Part shown: piece by piece, positions 56,937-64,000 of the stretch | How the letters are laid out: each line of letters begins with the position of its first letter | Position numbering within the stretch: the first letter of the stretch is position 1 | Assembly: GCF_018614415.1 (NCBI RefSeq) | Contig: NZ_JAGGOO010000072.1 | Coordinates: forward strand, 1 to 64,000 | Source: Streptomyces sp. ISL-12 | GTDB lineage: Bacteria; Actinomycetota; Actinomycetes; Streptomycetales; Streptomycetaceae | DNA: 64,000 bases | Direction of reading: 5' to 3' | Notes under the pieces: generated by a model | Databases searched by the model: none | Told to the model about the DNA's origin: nothing | The model's input: only the letters and a program-made list of their open reading frames with translations | Position numbers and translations under genes: made by a program

Positions 56937-57221
56937 TCAGCTGGAGAACAGCATGTGGCCGAAGCCCTTGTTGCGGTGGTGGCCGTGGTGGTGGCCGTGG
57001 CCTCCGTGCGGCGCGCCCCAGGCGGGGGCCGGGGCGGCGGGGTAGGCCTGCGGGGCGGGCGGGGGCGGCGGGGCCGGCTGGGACCACTGGGCCTCCAGGC
57101 GGGTCAGCGACTCCAGCTCGCCGTAGTCGAGAAAGATCCCGCGGCAGCCGCTGCACTGCTCGATCTGGACGCCGTTGCGGTTGTACGTGTGCATCGGTGC
57201 GTGGCACTTCGGACACTGCAT
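56937..57221 (-). CDS. TFIIB-type zinc-ribbon protein (zf-TFIIB)
   Basis: 94 aa. The N-terminal zinc ribbon MQCPKCHAPMHTYNRNGVQIEQCSGCRGIFLDYGELESLTRLE is the zf-TFIIB domain of small bacterial proteins. A Pro/Ala-rich linker and a His/Gly-rich stretch (GGHGHHHGHHRNKG) follow, which could bind metals. Function unknown. Confidence 0.8.
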   Translation of the reverse strand: MQCPKCHAPMHTYNRNGVQIEQCSGCRGIFLDYGELESLTRLEAQWSQPAPPPPPAPQAYPAAPAPAWGAPHGGHGHHHGHHRNKGFGHMLFSS

Positions 57222-57321
57222 GGTCGGCTCAACTCCTCGCCGGTAGGTCCTGCTTCGTGTTTCGCCAGGACAGACTCTGTCCGGCTGCGGTCGGTTGCAC
57301 CCTACTCGGCGTGACTGTCCC

Positions 57322-58254
57322 TCAACTCCCGGGGACGCGCGCGGGAACGGCGGCCATGCGCGCGCAGGCGTCGACCAGGGCCCGCTCCACGTCGTCCAGC
57401 TGCCGGTCCGCCAGGGCCGCCTTGGCCAGGGCGCGGGCGGCGGTCTGGGCGGTGAGGGCGCGGGCCGGGACGTCCAGGGCCGGCCAGGGGTCGCCGTCCG
57501 GCGGGACGGCCGGGCCGCCGGCGGCGCGGTAGGCGGCCAGGAAGCGGGTCCACTCGTCGGACGTCAGCACCCCGCAGGCGTACCAGGCGGCCGGGCGGGC
57601 CAGGTCCCAGGACGGTACGCCCCGGCCGAGGTCGTCGACGTCTATCAGCAGCCACGGGCCGTCGGGCGCGGGGTGCCGGACGAGCTGGCCGAGGTGGAAG
57701 TCGCCGTGGCACGGCGTGCTGGTGTCCGGCATGGGGCCCGCGCCGCGCGCCCAGGCGGGCAGCGCGGTCCAGGCGCGCAGGACGGGGGCGGTGCCGGGGT
57801 GGTGGGGCGCGGTCTCCCGCAGGCGGGCGAGGGCGGCGGCGGTTTTGGCCGGACCGCGCATCAGCGGGAGGGCGGCGGGGGCGGGGGCCCGGTGGAGGCG
57901 GGCGAGGAGCGCGCCGGCCGCCTCCCAGGGGGCGGCGTCGGGGTCCTCCGGGTCCACGGGTGTGCCGTACGGCCAGCAGGTCACCAGCCGTCCGTACAGG
58001 TCGGCGGGGGCCGGGGCGAGCGGGGGCAGGAGGATGCCGGGGAGGCGGGCGGCGAGAGCGAGACGGTGGGCCAGCGCCCCGGGGTCGGTGTCCGGGGCGT
58101 GCGCCTTGGCGACGACGTCCCCGTGCCGGACGACGGTCCCGTCCGGCCGGTCGGCCAGCGTGGCGGCGCCGCAGGAGCGGCAGGCCGGGGTACGGGAATG
58201 GGCCGCGGCCCGGACCCGGGCGGTCAGGGCGGGGAGCAGGGGGGCCGTCGTCAC
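57322..58254 (-). CDS. aminoglycoside phosphotransferase-like kinase
   Basis: 310 aa. The APH/choline kinase fold has the catalytic loop CHGDFHLGQLVR and the metal-binding ID-x-DD in WLLIDVDDLGRGVPSWDLARPAAWYACG. No resistance-specific signature is visible; many such proteins act on other small molecules. The GTG start at 58254 lies within the left copy of a 34-bp imperfect repeat. Confidence 0.75.
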   Translation of the reverse strand: MTTAPLLPALTARVRAAAHSRTPACRSCGAATLADRPDGTVVRHGDVVAKAHAPDTDPGALAHRLALAARLPGILLPPLAPAPADLYGRLVTCWPYGTPVDPEDPDAAPWEAAGALLARLHRAPAPAALPLMRGPAKTAAALARLRETAPHHPGTAPVLRAWTALPAWARGAGPMPDTSTPCHGDFHLGQLVRHPAPDGPWLLIDVDDLGRGVPSWDLARPAAWYACGVLTSDEWTRFLAAYRAAGGPAVPPDGDPWPALDVPARALTAQTAARALAKAALADRQLDDVERALVDACARMAAVPARVPGS

Positions 58255-58339
58255 GGGGTGAGCGTACGGGGGTGGGTCTGGAGCGGGACGGCCGAGGTAG
58301 GCGCCACGCCGTCGTCACGGGGTGCGTACGGGGTGGGTC
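58245..58339. repeat. imperfect direct repeat at the APH-like gene start
   Basis: CCGTCGTCACGGGGTG followed by a GCGTACGGGG segment occurs at 58245-58278 and again, with small indels, at 58309-58339. The first copy contains the start codon and upstream region; the second lies about 60 bp upstream. This looks like a short local duplication. The remaining gap to 58566 (about 230 bp) holds a hairpin and no gene. Confidence 0.6.
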
Positions 58340-58446
58340 CGGCGGGGGGGCGGCTCCGGCCTGGGACGCCCGCCTGAGGTGCGGGGGGCCGACGGTGCGC
58401 TGTGCCCGTCCTGTTCCGGCCCTGACCGAGGTTTGCGGGCAGGGCA

Positions 58447-58478
58447 ATGCCGGCGCAGCTCCCCAGCTGCGCCGGCAT
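58447..58478 (-). terminator. hairpin downstream of the 69-aa gene
   Basis: ATGCCGGCGCAGCT (58447-58460) pairs perfectly with AGCTGCGCCGGCAT (58465-58478), 14 bp with a CCCC loop. It sits 88 bp past the 69-aa gene stop on the minus strand. Confidence 0.6.
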
Positions 58479-58566
58479 CTGTGCCGTCCGCCGCACCCCC
58501 GTCCCCACGGGGTTTCATGGATGGATGTCCCCGCCCGGACCGCTCTTCCGGGCCTGGGGTCGCCGC

Positions 58567-58776
58567 TCAGCGCCCCAGCATCACACCCACGGACGACGCC
58601 TGTGTGGCCACCGTCTCCCACCCGTCGAAGACGAGGAGGAGCAGGGCCGCCAGGGGAAGGGCCATGAGCGTCGCCACCAGTGGATGGCGACGGCCCTGGC
58701 GACGGGTGCGGAACGGGGCGGCGTACGCCCCGCGCTCCAGCGTGCGGACCAGCGTCCGCGGTGCCGTCTGGGCCAT
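58567..58776 (-). CDS. small single-pass membrane protein, unknown
   Basis: 69 aa from ATG 58776 (MAQTAPRTLVRTLERGAYA), supported by GGAGAGGG 5-12 bp upstream. A basic N-terminus is followed by one membrane segment (LVATLMALPLAALLLLVFDGWETV). No family recognised; a strong Shine-Dalgarno and coding bias make it a likely gene. Confidence 0.55.
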   Translation of the reverse strand: MAQTAPRTLVRTLERGAYAAPFRTRRQGRRHPLVATLMALPLAALLLLVFDGWETVATQASSVGVMLGR

Positions 58777-58980
58777 GGTCCCTCTCCTGACCTGTTCCGT
58801 TGTTGCCTGGCAGCGGCGGGCGTCTGACCTCGGGGGACGAGTGCTGCACCCGCCGCTTGACCTCAAATCTAGGCGTCCGGCCCCCGGCACACGTCATGCC
58901 CTCGTACCGATTGCCGGGCCTCCCGGAGGATGAGCCCCCACCTGGGGCGTACTCCCGTGGGTGGAGACGACGGCCGGGGT

Positions 58981-58998
58981 CTCGGGGTCATCCCCGAG
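58981..58998 (-). terminator. probable terminator of the 82-aa gene
   Basis: CTCGGGG (58981-58987) and CCCCGAG (58992-58998) form a 7-bp stem with a TCAT loop, 16 bp past the stop on the minus strand. Confidence 0.5.
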
Positions 58999-59013
58999 GG
59001 GGCACACGGCCCC

Positions 59014-59262
59014 TCACCCGGTCTGTCCCGCTTTCTCCGAGCTGTCCTCCCGGGGCACCGGCTGTTCGACCAGGGCCAGCACCCGGTTGGCCATGAACCG
59101 CGCCGTGCGCACCACCGAGCCGTTGCGCGTGACTTCGCTCACCTCCACCACCCCTCGGCGCACCGCCGTCTCCACCCGGCGCCCCGCCCGGCTCGCCACC
59201 ACCTCGTACGTCCGTGTCGTGTCGCCCGCGTCCACGACTATCTCCACACGATCACCTTTCAT
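59014..59262 (-). CDS. small unknown protein with beta-rich core
   Basis: 82 aa from ATG 59262 (MKGDRVEIVVDAGDTTRTYEVVA), supported by GGAAGGGGG 8 bp upstream. Alternating hydrophobic residues suggest a small beta barrel (VEIVVDAG, YEVVASRAGR, GVVEVSEVTRNGSVVRTARFMANRVLALVE). No known domain recognised. It is divergent from the kinase gene with a 197-bp gap. Confidence 0.55.
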   Translation of the reverse strand: MKGDRVEIVVDAGDTTRTYEVVASRAGRRVETAVRRGVVEVSEVTRNGSVVRTARFMANRVLALVEQPVPREDSSEKAGQTG

Positions 59263-59459
59263 GGAGTCAATCCCCCTTCCCCTGCGGCCTGTTGAGACCC
59301 CGGCCGGCACCGAATCCGGCCAGTTCGCCCCTTTCCTGACCACCCTTCGATTCTCCCACCCGGCACTGACAATCGATCGGCCCCGGAGGGCGCGGCCTCT
59401 GCGCGCGGGCGGCTGTGGAAACGTAAGCTGTGGCTCGTCACAGGGACCGGGCAGCGGGG

Positions 59460-60953
59460 ATGAACATGGCGATGATGCGCCTGAGGCGCGAGGACCCGCG
59501 CGTCGTCGGCTCGTTCAGGCTTCACAGGCGGCTCGGCGCGGGTGGAATGGGCGTGGTCTACCTGGGCTCCGACAAGAAGGGGCAGCGGGTCGCGCTGAAG
59601 GTCATCCGGCCGGATCTGGCGGAGGACCAGGAGTTCCGTTCGCGGTTCGCCCGTGAGGTCTCGGCGGCCCGGCGGATCAGGGGCGGGTGCACCGCGCGGC
59701 TGGTCGCCGCCGACCTGGACGCGGACCGGCCGTGGTTCGCCACGCAGTACGTGCCCGGCCCGTCGCTGCACGACAAGGTCGCCGACGAGGGGCCGCTGGG
59801 CGCGGCCGATGTCGCCGCCGTGGGGGCCGCGCTCTCCGAAGGGCTGGTCGCGGTGCACGAGGCGGGGGTCGTGCACCGGGATCTGAAGCCCTCCAACATC
59901 CTGCTCTCCCCCAAGGGTCCCCGGATCATCGACTTCGGCATCGCCTGGGCGACGGGTGCCTCCACGCTCACGCACGTCGGCACGGCGGTCGGCTCCCCCG
60001 GGTTCCTCGCCCCCGAGCAGGTCCGCGGCGCGGCGGTCACCCCGGCGACGGACGTGTTCTCGCTCGGCGCGACCCTGGCGTACGCCTCGATGGGCGACTC
60101 GCCCTTCGGGCACGGCAGTTCGGAAGTGATGCTGTACCGCGTGGTGCACGAGGAGGCGCAGCTGCACGGCGTGCCGGACGCGCTGGCCCCGCTGGTGCGG
60201 GCGTGTCTGGCGAAGGACCCCGAGGAGCGGCCCAGCACCCTGCAACTGTCGCTGCGGCTCAAGGAGATCGCCGCCCGCGAGGCCCAGGGCCTGCCGGACG
60301 TACGGCCGCCCGCTCCGCGCGCGGGAGAGGCGGACCGGCCCACGGGTCAGCTCGCCGACACCTACCCGGAGCGTGAGCGGCGGCGTCCGCAGGGGCCGGG
60401 CCCCTCGGGCACTCCCGTGCCCCGGGGCACGGGCGGGACGCGGAACACGGTCGGGTCCCGTGGGTCTGGCGGTACACGCGGGTCTGGCGGGACCCGCGGG
60501 TCCGGGCCGGCGCGGGGGGTGACGCCGTCACGCGGCGGTTCCGCCCGGGACGGCAGCCCGTCGCGCGGGGGCACGCCCGCGCGGGGCGGCACGCCGGCTC
60601 CCCGGTCGGGTGGCGGTACGGGTTCCCGGTCGGGTGCGCGGCCCACGCCGGCCTCCCGCAACACCCGGCCCGGCAGCGGTGACGGAAGCCGTCCCGCGCC
60701 GCGCAGCGGGGCCGGCCGGAACGGGCCGCGCACCACGGGGACCGGGCTGCGGCCCGCCAACCCCCGGCTGCTGCGCCAGCGGCTGTTCGTGTTCGTCGTG
60801 GTGACGCTGCTGGTGGCGCTGGCCATCGCGGCGGCACAGGGCTGCCAGGGGCCGTCACGCGGACTCGGCGACGACCGGCCCGGCGGCGGCGTACGGGCGC
60901 AGCAGGTGCGGACGGACGTACCGGATCAGGCCGGGCGCGGCCCGGTGACGTAG
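59460..60953 (+). CDS. serine/threonine protein kinase, Pkn-type
   Basis: 497 aa. The kinase domain has the glycine loop LGAGGMGVVYLG, the ATP lysine K47 in VALKV, catalytic D141 in HRDLKPSN, DFG at 158-160, and APE in FLAPEQV. A long low-complexity region rich in Gly/Ser/Arg/Pro (repeats of GTRGSGGTRGSG-like segments) leads to a single C-terminal membrane segment (LFVFVVVTLLVALAIAAAQGC) and a short outside tail. No PASTA domain. The start is ATG 59460 or 59466; the latter has the better Shine-Dalgarno GGGGATG. Confidence 0.88.
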   Translation: MNMAMMRLRREDPRVVGSFRLHRRLGAGGMGVVYLGSDKKGQRVALKVIRPDLAEDQEFRSRFAREVSAARRIRGGCTARLVAADLDADRPWFATQYVPGPSLHDKVADEGPLGAADVAAVGAALSEGLVAVHEAGVVHRDLKPSNILLSPKGPRIIDFGIAWATGASTLTHVGTAVGSPGFLAPEQVRGAAVTPATDVFSLGATLAYASMGDSPFGHGSSEVMLYRVVHEEAQLHGVPDALAPLVRACLAKDPEERPSTLQLSLRLKEIAAREAQGLPDVRPPAPRAGEADRPTGQLADTYPERERRRPQGPGPSGTPVPRGTGGTRNTVGSRGSGGTRGSGGTRGSGPARGVTPSRGGSARDGSPSRGGTPARGGTPAPRSGGGTGSRSGARPTPASRNTRPGSGDGSRPAPRSGAGRNGPRTTGTGLRPANPRLLRQRLFVFVVVTLLVALAIAAAQGCQGPSRGLGDDRPGGGVRAQQVRTDVPDQAGRGPVT

Positions 60954-61086
60954 CAGATCGGGCCGGGCGCGGCCCGGTGACGTAGCAGGATCAGGCCGGA
61001 CGCGATCCGGCGGCGTGGCAGGATCAGGCCGGACGCGATCCGGCGGCGTGGCAGGATCAGGCCGGGCGCGGTCGGGTGGCGTAGAA
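60923..61086. repeat. five tandem 33-bp repeats between convergent genes
   Basis: Units begin at 60923, 60956 (32 bp), 60988, 61021 and 61054. Each can form a GCCGG..CCGGC-type hairpin. The left copy spans the kinase stop codon; the right copy spans the last codons and stop of the minus-strand methyltransferase. Units 1-2 carry GGG/CCC and units 3-4 carry GGA/TCC in the same stem positions, so the stem is conserved by paired changes. Confidence 0.8.
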
Positions 61087-61869
61087 GGCCACGGCGGAGG
61101 CGGCGGCCACGTTGAGGGAGTCGACTCCGGCGTCCATCGGGATGCGGACGTGTTCGTCGGCGGCGGCGAGCGCCTCGGGGGTGAGGCCGTCGCCTTCGGT
61201 GCCGAAGAGCAGGGCGAGCCGGTCGTGGTCGCGGGCGGCGAGTTCGTCGAGGGTGACCGCGCGCTCGCTCAGGCAGAACGCGGCGACGGTGAACCCGGCG
61301 GAGCGCAGGGCCTCGATGTCGTGCGGCCAGGAGTCCAGGCGGGTCCACGGGACCTGGAAGACGTTGCCCATCGAGACCTTGACGGACCTGCGGTAGAGCG
61401 GGTCGGCGCAGCGCGGGGTGAGCAGGACCGCGTCGACGCCGAGGGCGGCGGCGTTGCGGAAGGCGGCGCCCACGTTGGCGTGGTCGACGATGTCCTCGAA
61501 GACGGCGACGCGGCGGGCGCCGGGCAGCAGGTCGGCGGGGGCGGGCAGCGGTCTGCGGGCCATCGAGGCGAGGGCGCCGCGGTGCACGTGATAGCCGGTG
61601 ACCTGCTCGGCGACGGCCGGGGAGACCACGTAGACCGGGGCGGTGGCCTCCTCGATGACGTCGCGCATGACGTCGACCCACTTCTCCGAGAGGAGCATGG
61701 AGCGCATCTCGTAACCCGCGTCCCCGGCCCGGCGGACGACCTTCTCGCCCTCGGCGATGAACAGGCCCTCGGCGGGTTCGCGGCGGCGGCGCAGGGCGAC
61801 GTCGGTCAGGTCGGTGTAGTCGTGCAGGCGGGGGTCGTCGGGGTCGGTGACGAGGACGGGTTCGGCCAC
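61057..61869 (-). CDS. TrmH/SpoU-family RNA 2'-O-methyltransferase
   Basis: 270 aa from GTG 61869 (VAEPVLVTDPDDPRLHDYTDL). The SpoU motifs are visible: motif 1 in EDIVDHANVGAAFRNAAALGVDAVLLTPRC, motif 2 in LALLFGTEGDGLTPEALAAADEHVRIPM, motif 3 in DSLNVAAASAVAFYATRPRP. It probably methylates tRNA or rRNA; the target is unknown. The start is one base after the cobA stop (TGACGTG), so the pair is coupled. Confidence 0.9.
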   Translation of the reverse strand: MAEPVLVTDPDDPRLHDYTDLTDVALRRRREPAEGLFIAEGEKVVRRAGDAGYEMRSMLLSEKWVDVMRDVIEEATAPVYVVSPAVAEQVTGYHVHRGALASMARRPLPAPADLLPGARRVAVFEDIVDHANVGAAFRNAAALGVDAVLLTPRCADPLYRRSVKVSMGNVFQVPWTRLDSWPHDIEALRSAGFTVAAFCLSERAVTLDELAARDHDRLALLFGTEGDGLTPEALAAADEHVRIPMDAGVDSLNVAAASAVAFYATRPRPA

Positions 61870-61870
61870 G

Positions 61871-63103
61871 TCACGCCCTTTCGTGCGGGCCGACGCCGAC
61901 GACCGGGCCGATGACGATGACCGCGGGCGGGCGGACCTCCTCGGCGACGACCGTCTCCGCGACGGTCGCGAGGGTGGCGTCGACCCGGCGCTGGGCCGCG
62001 GTGGTGCCCTCCTGGACCAGGGCGACCGGGGTGTCGGGGGACTTGCCGTGCGCGACGAGGGTCTCGGCGATCTTGCCGATCTTGTCGACGCCCATGAGGA
62101 CGACGAGGGTGCCGGTGAGCTTGGCCAGGGACGGCCAGTCGACCAGCGAGCGCTCGTCGTCGGGGGCCACATGGCCGCTGACCACGGTGAACTCGTGGGC
62201 GACGCCGCGGTGGGTGACCGGGATGCCGGCCGCGCCCGGCACGGAGATGGAGCTGGAGATGCCCGGGACGACGGTGCACGGGATGCCGGCCTCGGCGAGC
62301 GCCTGGAGCTCCTCCATGCCCCGTCCGAAGACGTACGGGTCGCCGCCCTTGAGGCGGACGACGGCCTTGCCCTGCTTGGCGTGGTCGATCAGGGCGTTGT
62401 TGATGGCCTCCTGGGCCATGAACCGGCCGTACGGGATCTTCGCCGCGTCGATCACCTCGACGTGCGGCGGCAGTTCGGCGAGCAGGTCGCGGGGGCCGAG
62501 GCGGTCGGCGATGACGACGTCGGCCTCGGCGAGCAGGCGGCGCCCCCGGACGGTGATCAGGTCGGGGTCGCCGGGGCCGCCGCCGACCAGGGCGACGCCC
62601 GGGGTGCGGGTGCGGTGGTGCGGGGCGACCAGGGTGCCGTCGCGCAGGCCCTCGACGACCGCGTCACGGATGGCGGCGGTACGGCGAGGGTCGCGGCCCT
62701 GGGCGCTGGTGGTGAGGACGGCGACCGTCACGCCCTCGCTGTGGCCGGTCGCCGGGGTCCAGGCGGTGGCCCGGTCGGCGTCGTCGGAGCGCACGCACCA
62801 GACGCGGTGCCGTTCGGCCTCGGCGGAGGCGGCGGCGTTGGCCTCCGGGTCGCTGGTGGCGATCAGGGCGTACCAGGCGTCGGCGAGGTCGCCGTCCGCG
62901 TACGGGCGCCGCGCCCAGGTGATCTCGCCGGTGTCGGCCATCGCCTCGACCGACGGGGTGGCCTCCGGGGAGACGAGGAGGACGTCCGCGCCCGCCGCGA
63001 CGAGGGCCGGGAGGCGGCGCTGGGCGACCTGCCCGCCGCCGAGGACGACCACGCGGCGGCCGGTCAGGCGGAGGCCTACGGGGTAGGCGGGGTGTTCGGC
63101 CAT
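61871..63103 (-). CDS. cobA: uroporphyrinogen-III C-methyltransferase fused to siroheme synthase N-terminal domain
   Basis: 410 aa, two domains. Residues 1-150 are a precorrin-2 dehydrogenase/ferrochelatase-like NAD-binding domain (RRVVVLGGGQVAQRRLPALVAAGADVLLVSPE). From about 165 comes SUMT (VALVGGGPGDPDLITVRG, VVRLKGGDPYVFGRGMEELQAL). It makes precorrin-2 for siroheme and cobalamin. It starts at ATG 63103 and is followed by the methyltransferase. The 170-bp region between cobA and cobT has GTCCTGGC repeats and a cobT terminator; no cobalamin riboswitch was recognised. Confidence 0.93.
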   Translation of the reverse strand: MAEHPAYPVGLRLTGRRVVVLGGGQVAQRRLPALVAAGADVLLVSPEATPSVEAMADTGEITWARRPYADGDLADAWYALIATSDPEANAAASAEAERHRVWCVRSDDADRATAWTPATGHSEGVTVAVLTTSAQGRDPRRTAAIRDAVVEGLRDGTLVAPHHRTRTPGVALVGGGPGDPDLITVRGRRLLAEADVVIADRLGPRDLLAELPPHVEVIDAAKIPYGRFMAQEAINNALIDHAKQGKAVVRLKGGDPYVFGRGMEELQALAEAGIPCTVVPGISSSISVPGAAGIPVTHRGVAHEFTVVSGHVAPDDERSLVDWPSLAKLTGTLVVLMGVDKIGKIAETLVAHGKSPDTPVALVQEGTTAAQRRVDATLATVAETVVAEEVRPPAVIVIGPVVGVGPHERA

Positions 63104-63119
63104 GAGGGTGCGGCTCCTC

Positions 63120-63162
63120 GTCCTGGCGGGGTCCTGGCCCGGACCCTGGCGGAGGTCCTGGC
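63120..63162. repeat. GTCCTGGC iterations upstream of cobA
   Basis: Four 8-mers, GTCCTGGC (63120, 63131, 63155) and the variant ACCCTGGC (63143), are spaced 11-12 bp apart, roughly one helical turn, in the cobA leader 17-59 bp upstream of the start codon. Confidence 0.6.
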
Positions 63163-63225
63163 AGGAGGGTGCGTGCGGTGGGCGCTGCGGCGCTGGAGCT
63201 GCCCTGACGTGCGATTTTACGCAGT

Positions 63226-63265
63226 CGGCCGGGGTGGCGGCGAGTGACCGCCGCCACCCCGGCCG
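63226..63265. terminator. cobT terminator
   Basis: A perfect 16-bp inverted repeat (63226-63241 with 63250-63265) with an 8-nt loop, 9 bp past the cobT stop on the minus strand, separating cobT from cobA. Confidence 0.8.
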
Positions 63266-63274
63266 TGCGCCGGG

Positions 63275-64000
63275 CTACTTCTCGGTGACGCCCGCCGAGT
63301 CGAACGTCGCGACCTCGTGCATGGCCCGGGCCGTGCTCTGCACCATCGGCAGGGCCAGCAGCGCGCCGGTGCCCTCGCCGAGGCGGAGGTCGAGGTCGAC
63401 CAGGGGACGCAGGCCCAGCTTGTTGAGCGCGGCGACGTGGCCGGGCTCGGCGCTGCGGTGGCCGGCGATGCAGGCGGCCAGTACCTCGGGGGCGATGGCG
63501 CGGGCGACGAGGGCCGCGGCGCCGGCGCTGACGCCGTCCAGGATGACCGGCGTACGCAGCGAGGCGCCGCCGAGCAGCAGGCCGACCATGGCGGCGTGCT
63601 CCAGGCCGCCGACCGCCGCGAGCACGCCGACCGGGTCGGCCGGGTCTGGCTGGTGGACCTCCAGGGCGCGGCGGACCACCTCGGTCTTGCGGGCGAGGGT
63701 CTCGTCGTTGATGCCGGTGCCGCGGCCGGTGACCTCGGCCGGGTCGGCGCCGGTGAAGACGGAGATCAGCGCGGCGGACGCGGTGGTGTTGGCGATACCC
63801 ATCTCACCGGTGAGCAGCGCCTTGTTGCCGGCGGCGACCAGGTCGCGGGCGGTCTCGATGCCGACCTCGATGGCCTGCTTGGCCTCCTCGCGGGTCATCG
63901 CGGGGCCGGTGGTCATGTCGGACGTACCGGGGCGGATCTTGCGGGGCAGCAGGCCGGGCGTGGCGGGCAGGTCGGCGGCGACACCGACGTCCACGACGCA
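63275..64000 (-). CDS. cobT: nicotinate-nucleotide-dimethylbenzimidazole phosphoribosyltransferase, 3' part
   Basis: About 241 C-terminal residues; the gene runs off the right edge and its start is not in the window. Signatures are VVDVGVAADL, LLTGEMGIANTTASAALISVFTGADPAEVTGRGTGIND, GLEHAAMVGLLLGGA and LGEGTGALLALPMVQSTARAMHEVATF. It makes alpha-ribazole phosphate for the lower ligand of cobalamin. It is next to cobA, consistent with a cobalamin gene group. Confidence 0.95.
   Translation of the reverse strand, partial: CVVDVGVAADLPATPGLLPRKIRPGTSDMTTGPAMTREEAKQAIEVGIETARDLVAAGNKALLTGEMGIANTTASAALISVFTGADPAEVTGRGTGINDETLARKTEVVRRALEVHQPDPADPVGVLAAVGGLEHAAMVGLLLGGASLRTPVILDGVSAGAAALVARAIAPEVLAACIAGHRSAEPGHVAALNKLGLRPLVDLDLRLGEGTGALLALPMVQSTARAMHEVATFDSAGVTEK

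Noticed and set aside
63104-63274. Cobalamin riboswitch before cobA
   Set aside because: No GCCACTG-type B12 box on either strand, and the region is too short once the cobT terminator is removed.

Overview
The window is high-GC actinobacterial DNA. Gene content, order and protein signatures point to a Streptomyces chromosome: an SsgB that matches the near-invariant Streptomyces protein, a bifunctional Rel behind apt-secF-secD-yajC-ruvBAC, and a phosphatidylinositol mannoside cluster beside thrS. From memory the order resembles the S. coelicolor core around SCO1496 to SCO1554; I could not check this by search. Most of the window is conserved core, with one interval that looks accessory.

Layout. 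1-6.6 kb (minus): DUF948 and DUF6167 proteins, alaS, ruvX, mltG, aroE, tightly packed. 6.8-9 kb (plus): a STAND/AfsR-like ATPase with no DNA-binding domain. 9-14.7 kb (minus): rpsD with a long leader, rarA, a VKOR-family protein, a 0.63-kb gap without a convincing gene, hisS and a metallo-beta-lactamase-fold hydrolase. 14.8-17 kb (plus): a membrane-anchored cyclophilin and a DUF349 protein. 17-29.5 kb (minus): relA, apt, secF, secD, yajC, ruvB, ruvA, ruvC, a YebC-family gene, pdxT, pdxS and a LemA-like protein. 29.6-32.4 kb (minus): pimA, a PIM acyltransferase and a PI-phosphate synthase, overlapping by 4 bp each. 32.6-36.7 kb (plus): an EF-G-like GTPase with an altered G4 motif and an unrecognised membrane protein. 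36.7-41.2 kb (minus): a HIT phosphorylase-like protein, thrS, a 405-aa unknown protein and a DUF4365-like putative nuclease, followed by a divergent DEDDh exonuclease.

42.16-49.74 kb is bounded by two identical tRNA-Val(CAC) genes in direct orientation (81-bp perfect repeats). Between them lie an SRPBCC protein and a carbohydrate module: substrate-binding lipoprotein, two ABC permeases, a DUF624 protein and a Tat-exported YetA/PcRGLX-like lyase. A LacI-type operator lies upstream of the module.

49.8-64 kb: a PGPGW membrane protein, ssgB, a CGNR zinc-finger regulator, small membrane proteins, a DsbA-like thiol oxidoreductase, a double-GNAT protein, pabC-pabB, a five-tRNA cluster (Gly, Cys, 3x Val-GAC), a TFIIB-type zinc ribbon protein, an APH-like kinase, two small unknown proteins, a Ser/Thr kinase, a TrmH-type methyltransferase, cobA and the 3' part of cobT, which runs off the right edge.

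The strongest leads are the DUF4365/405-aa/exonuclease group, the tRNA-flanked lyase module, the EF-G-like protein, and several repeat or dyad arrays. I saw no CRISPR array, prophage, insertion sequence or secondary-metabolite cluster. Promoter, operator and terminator calls were made by eye and are the weakest entries.
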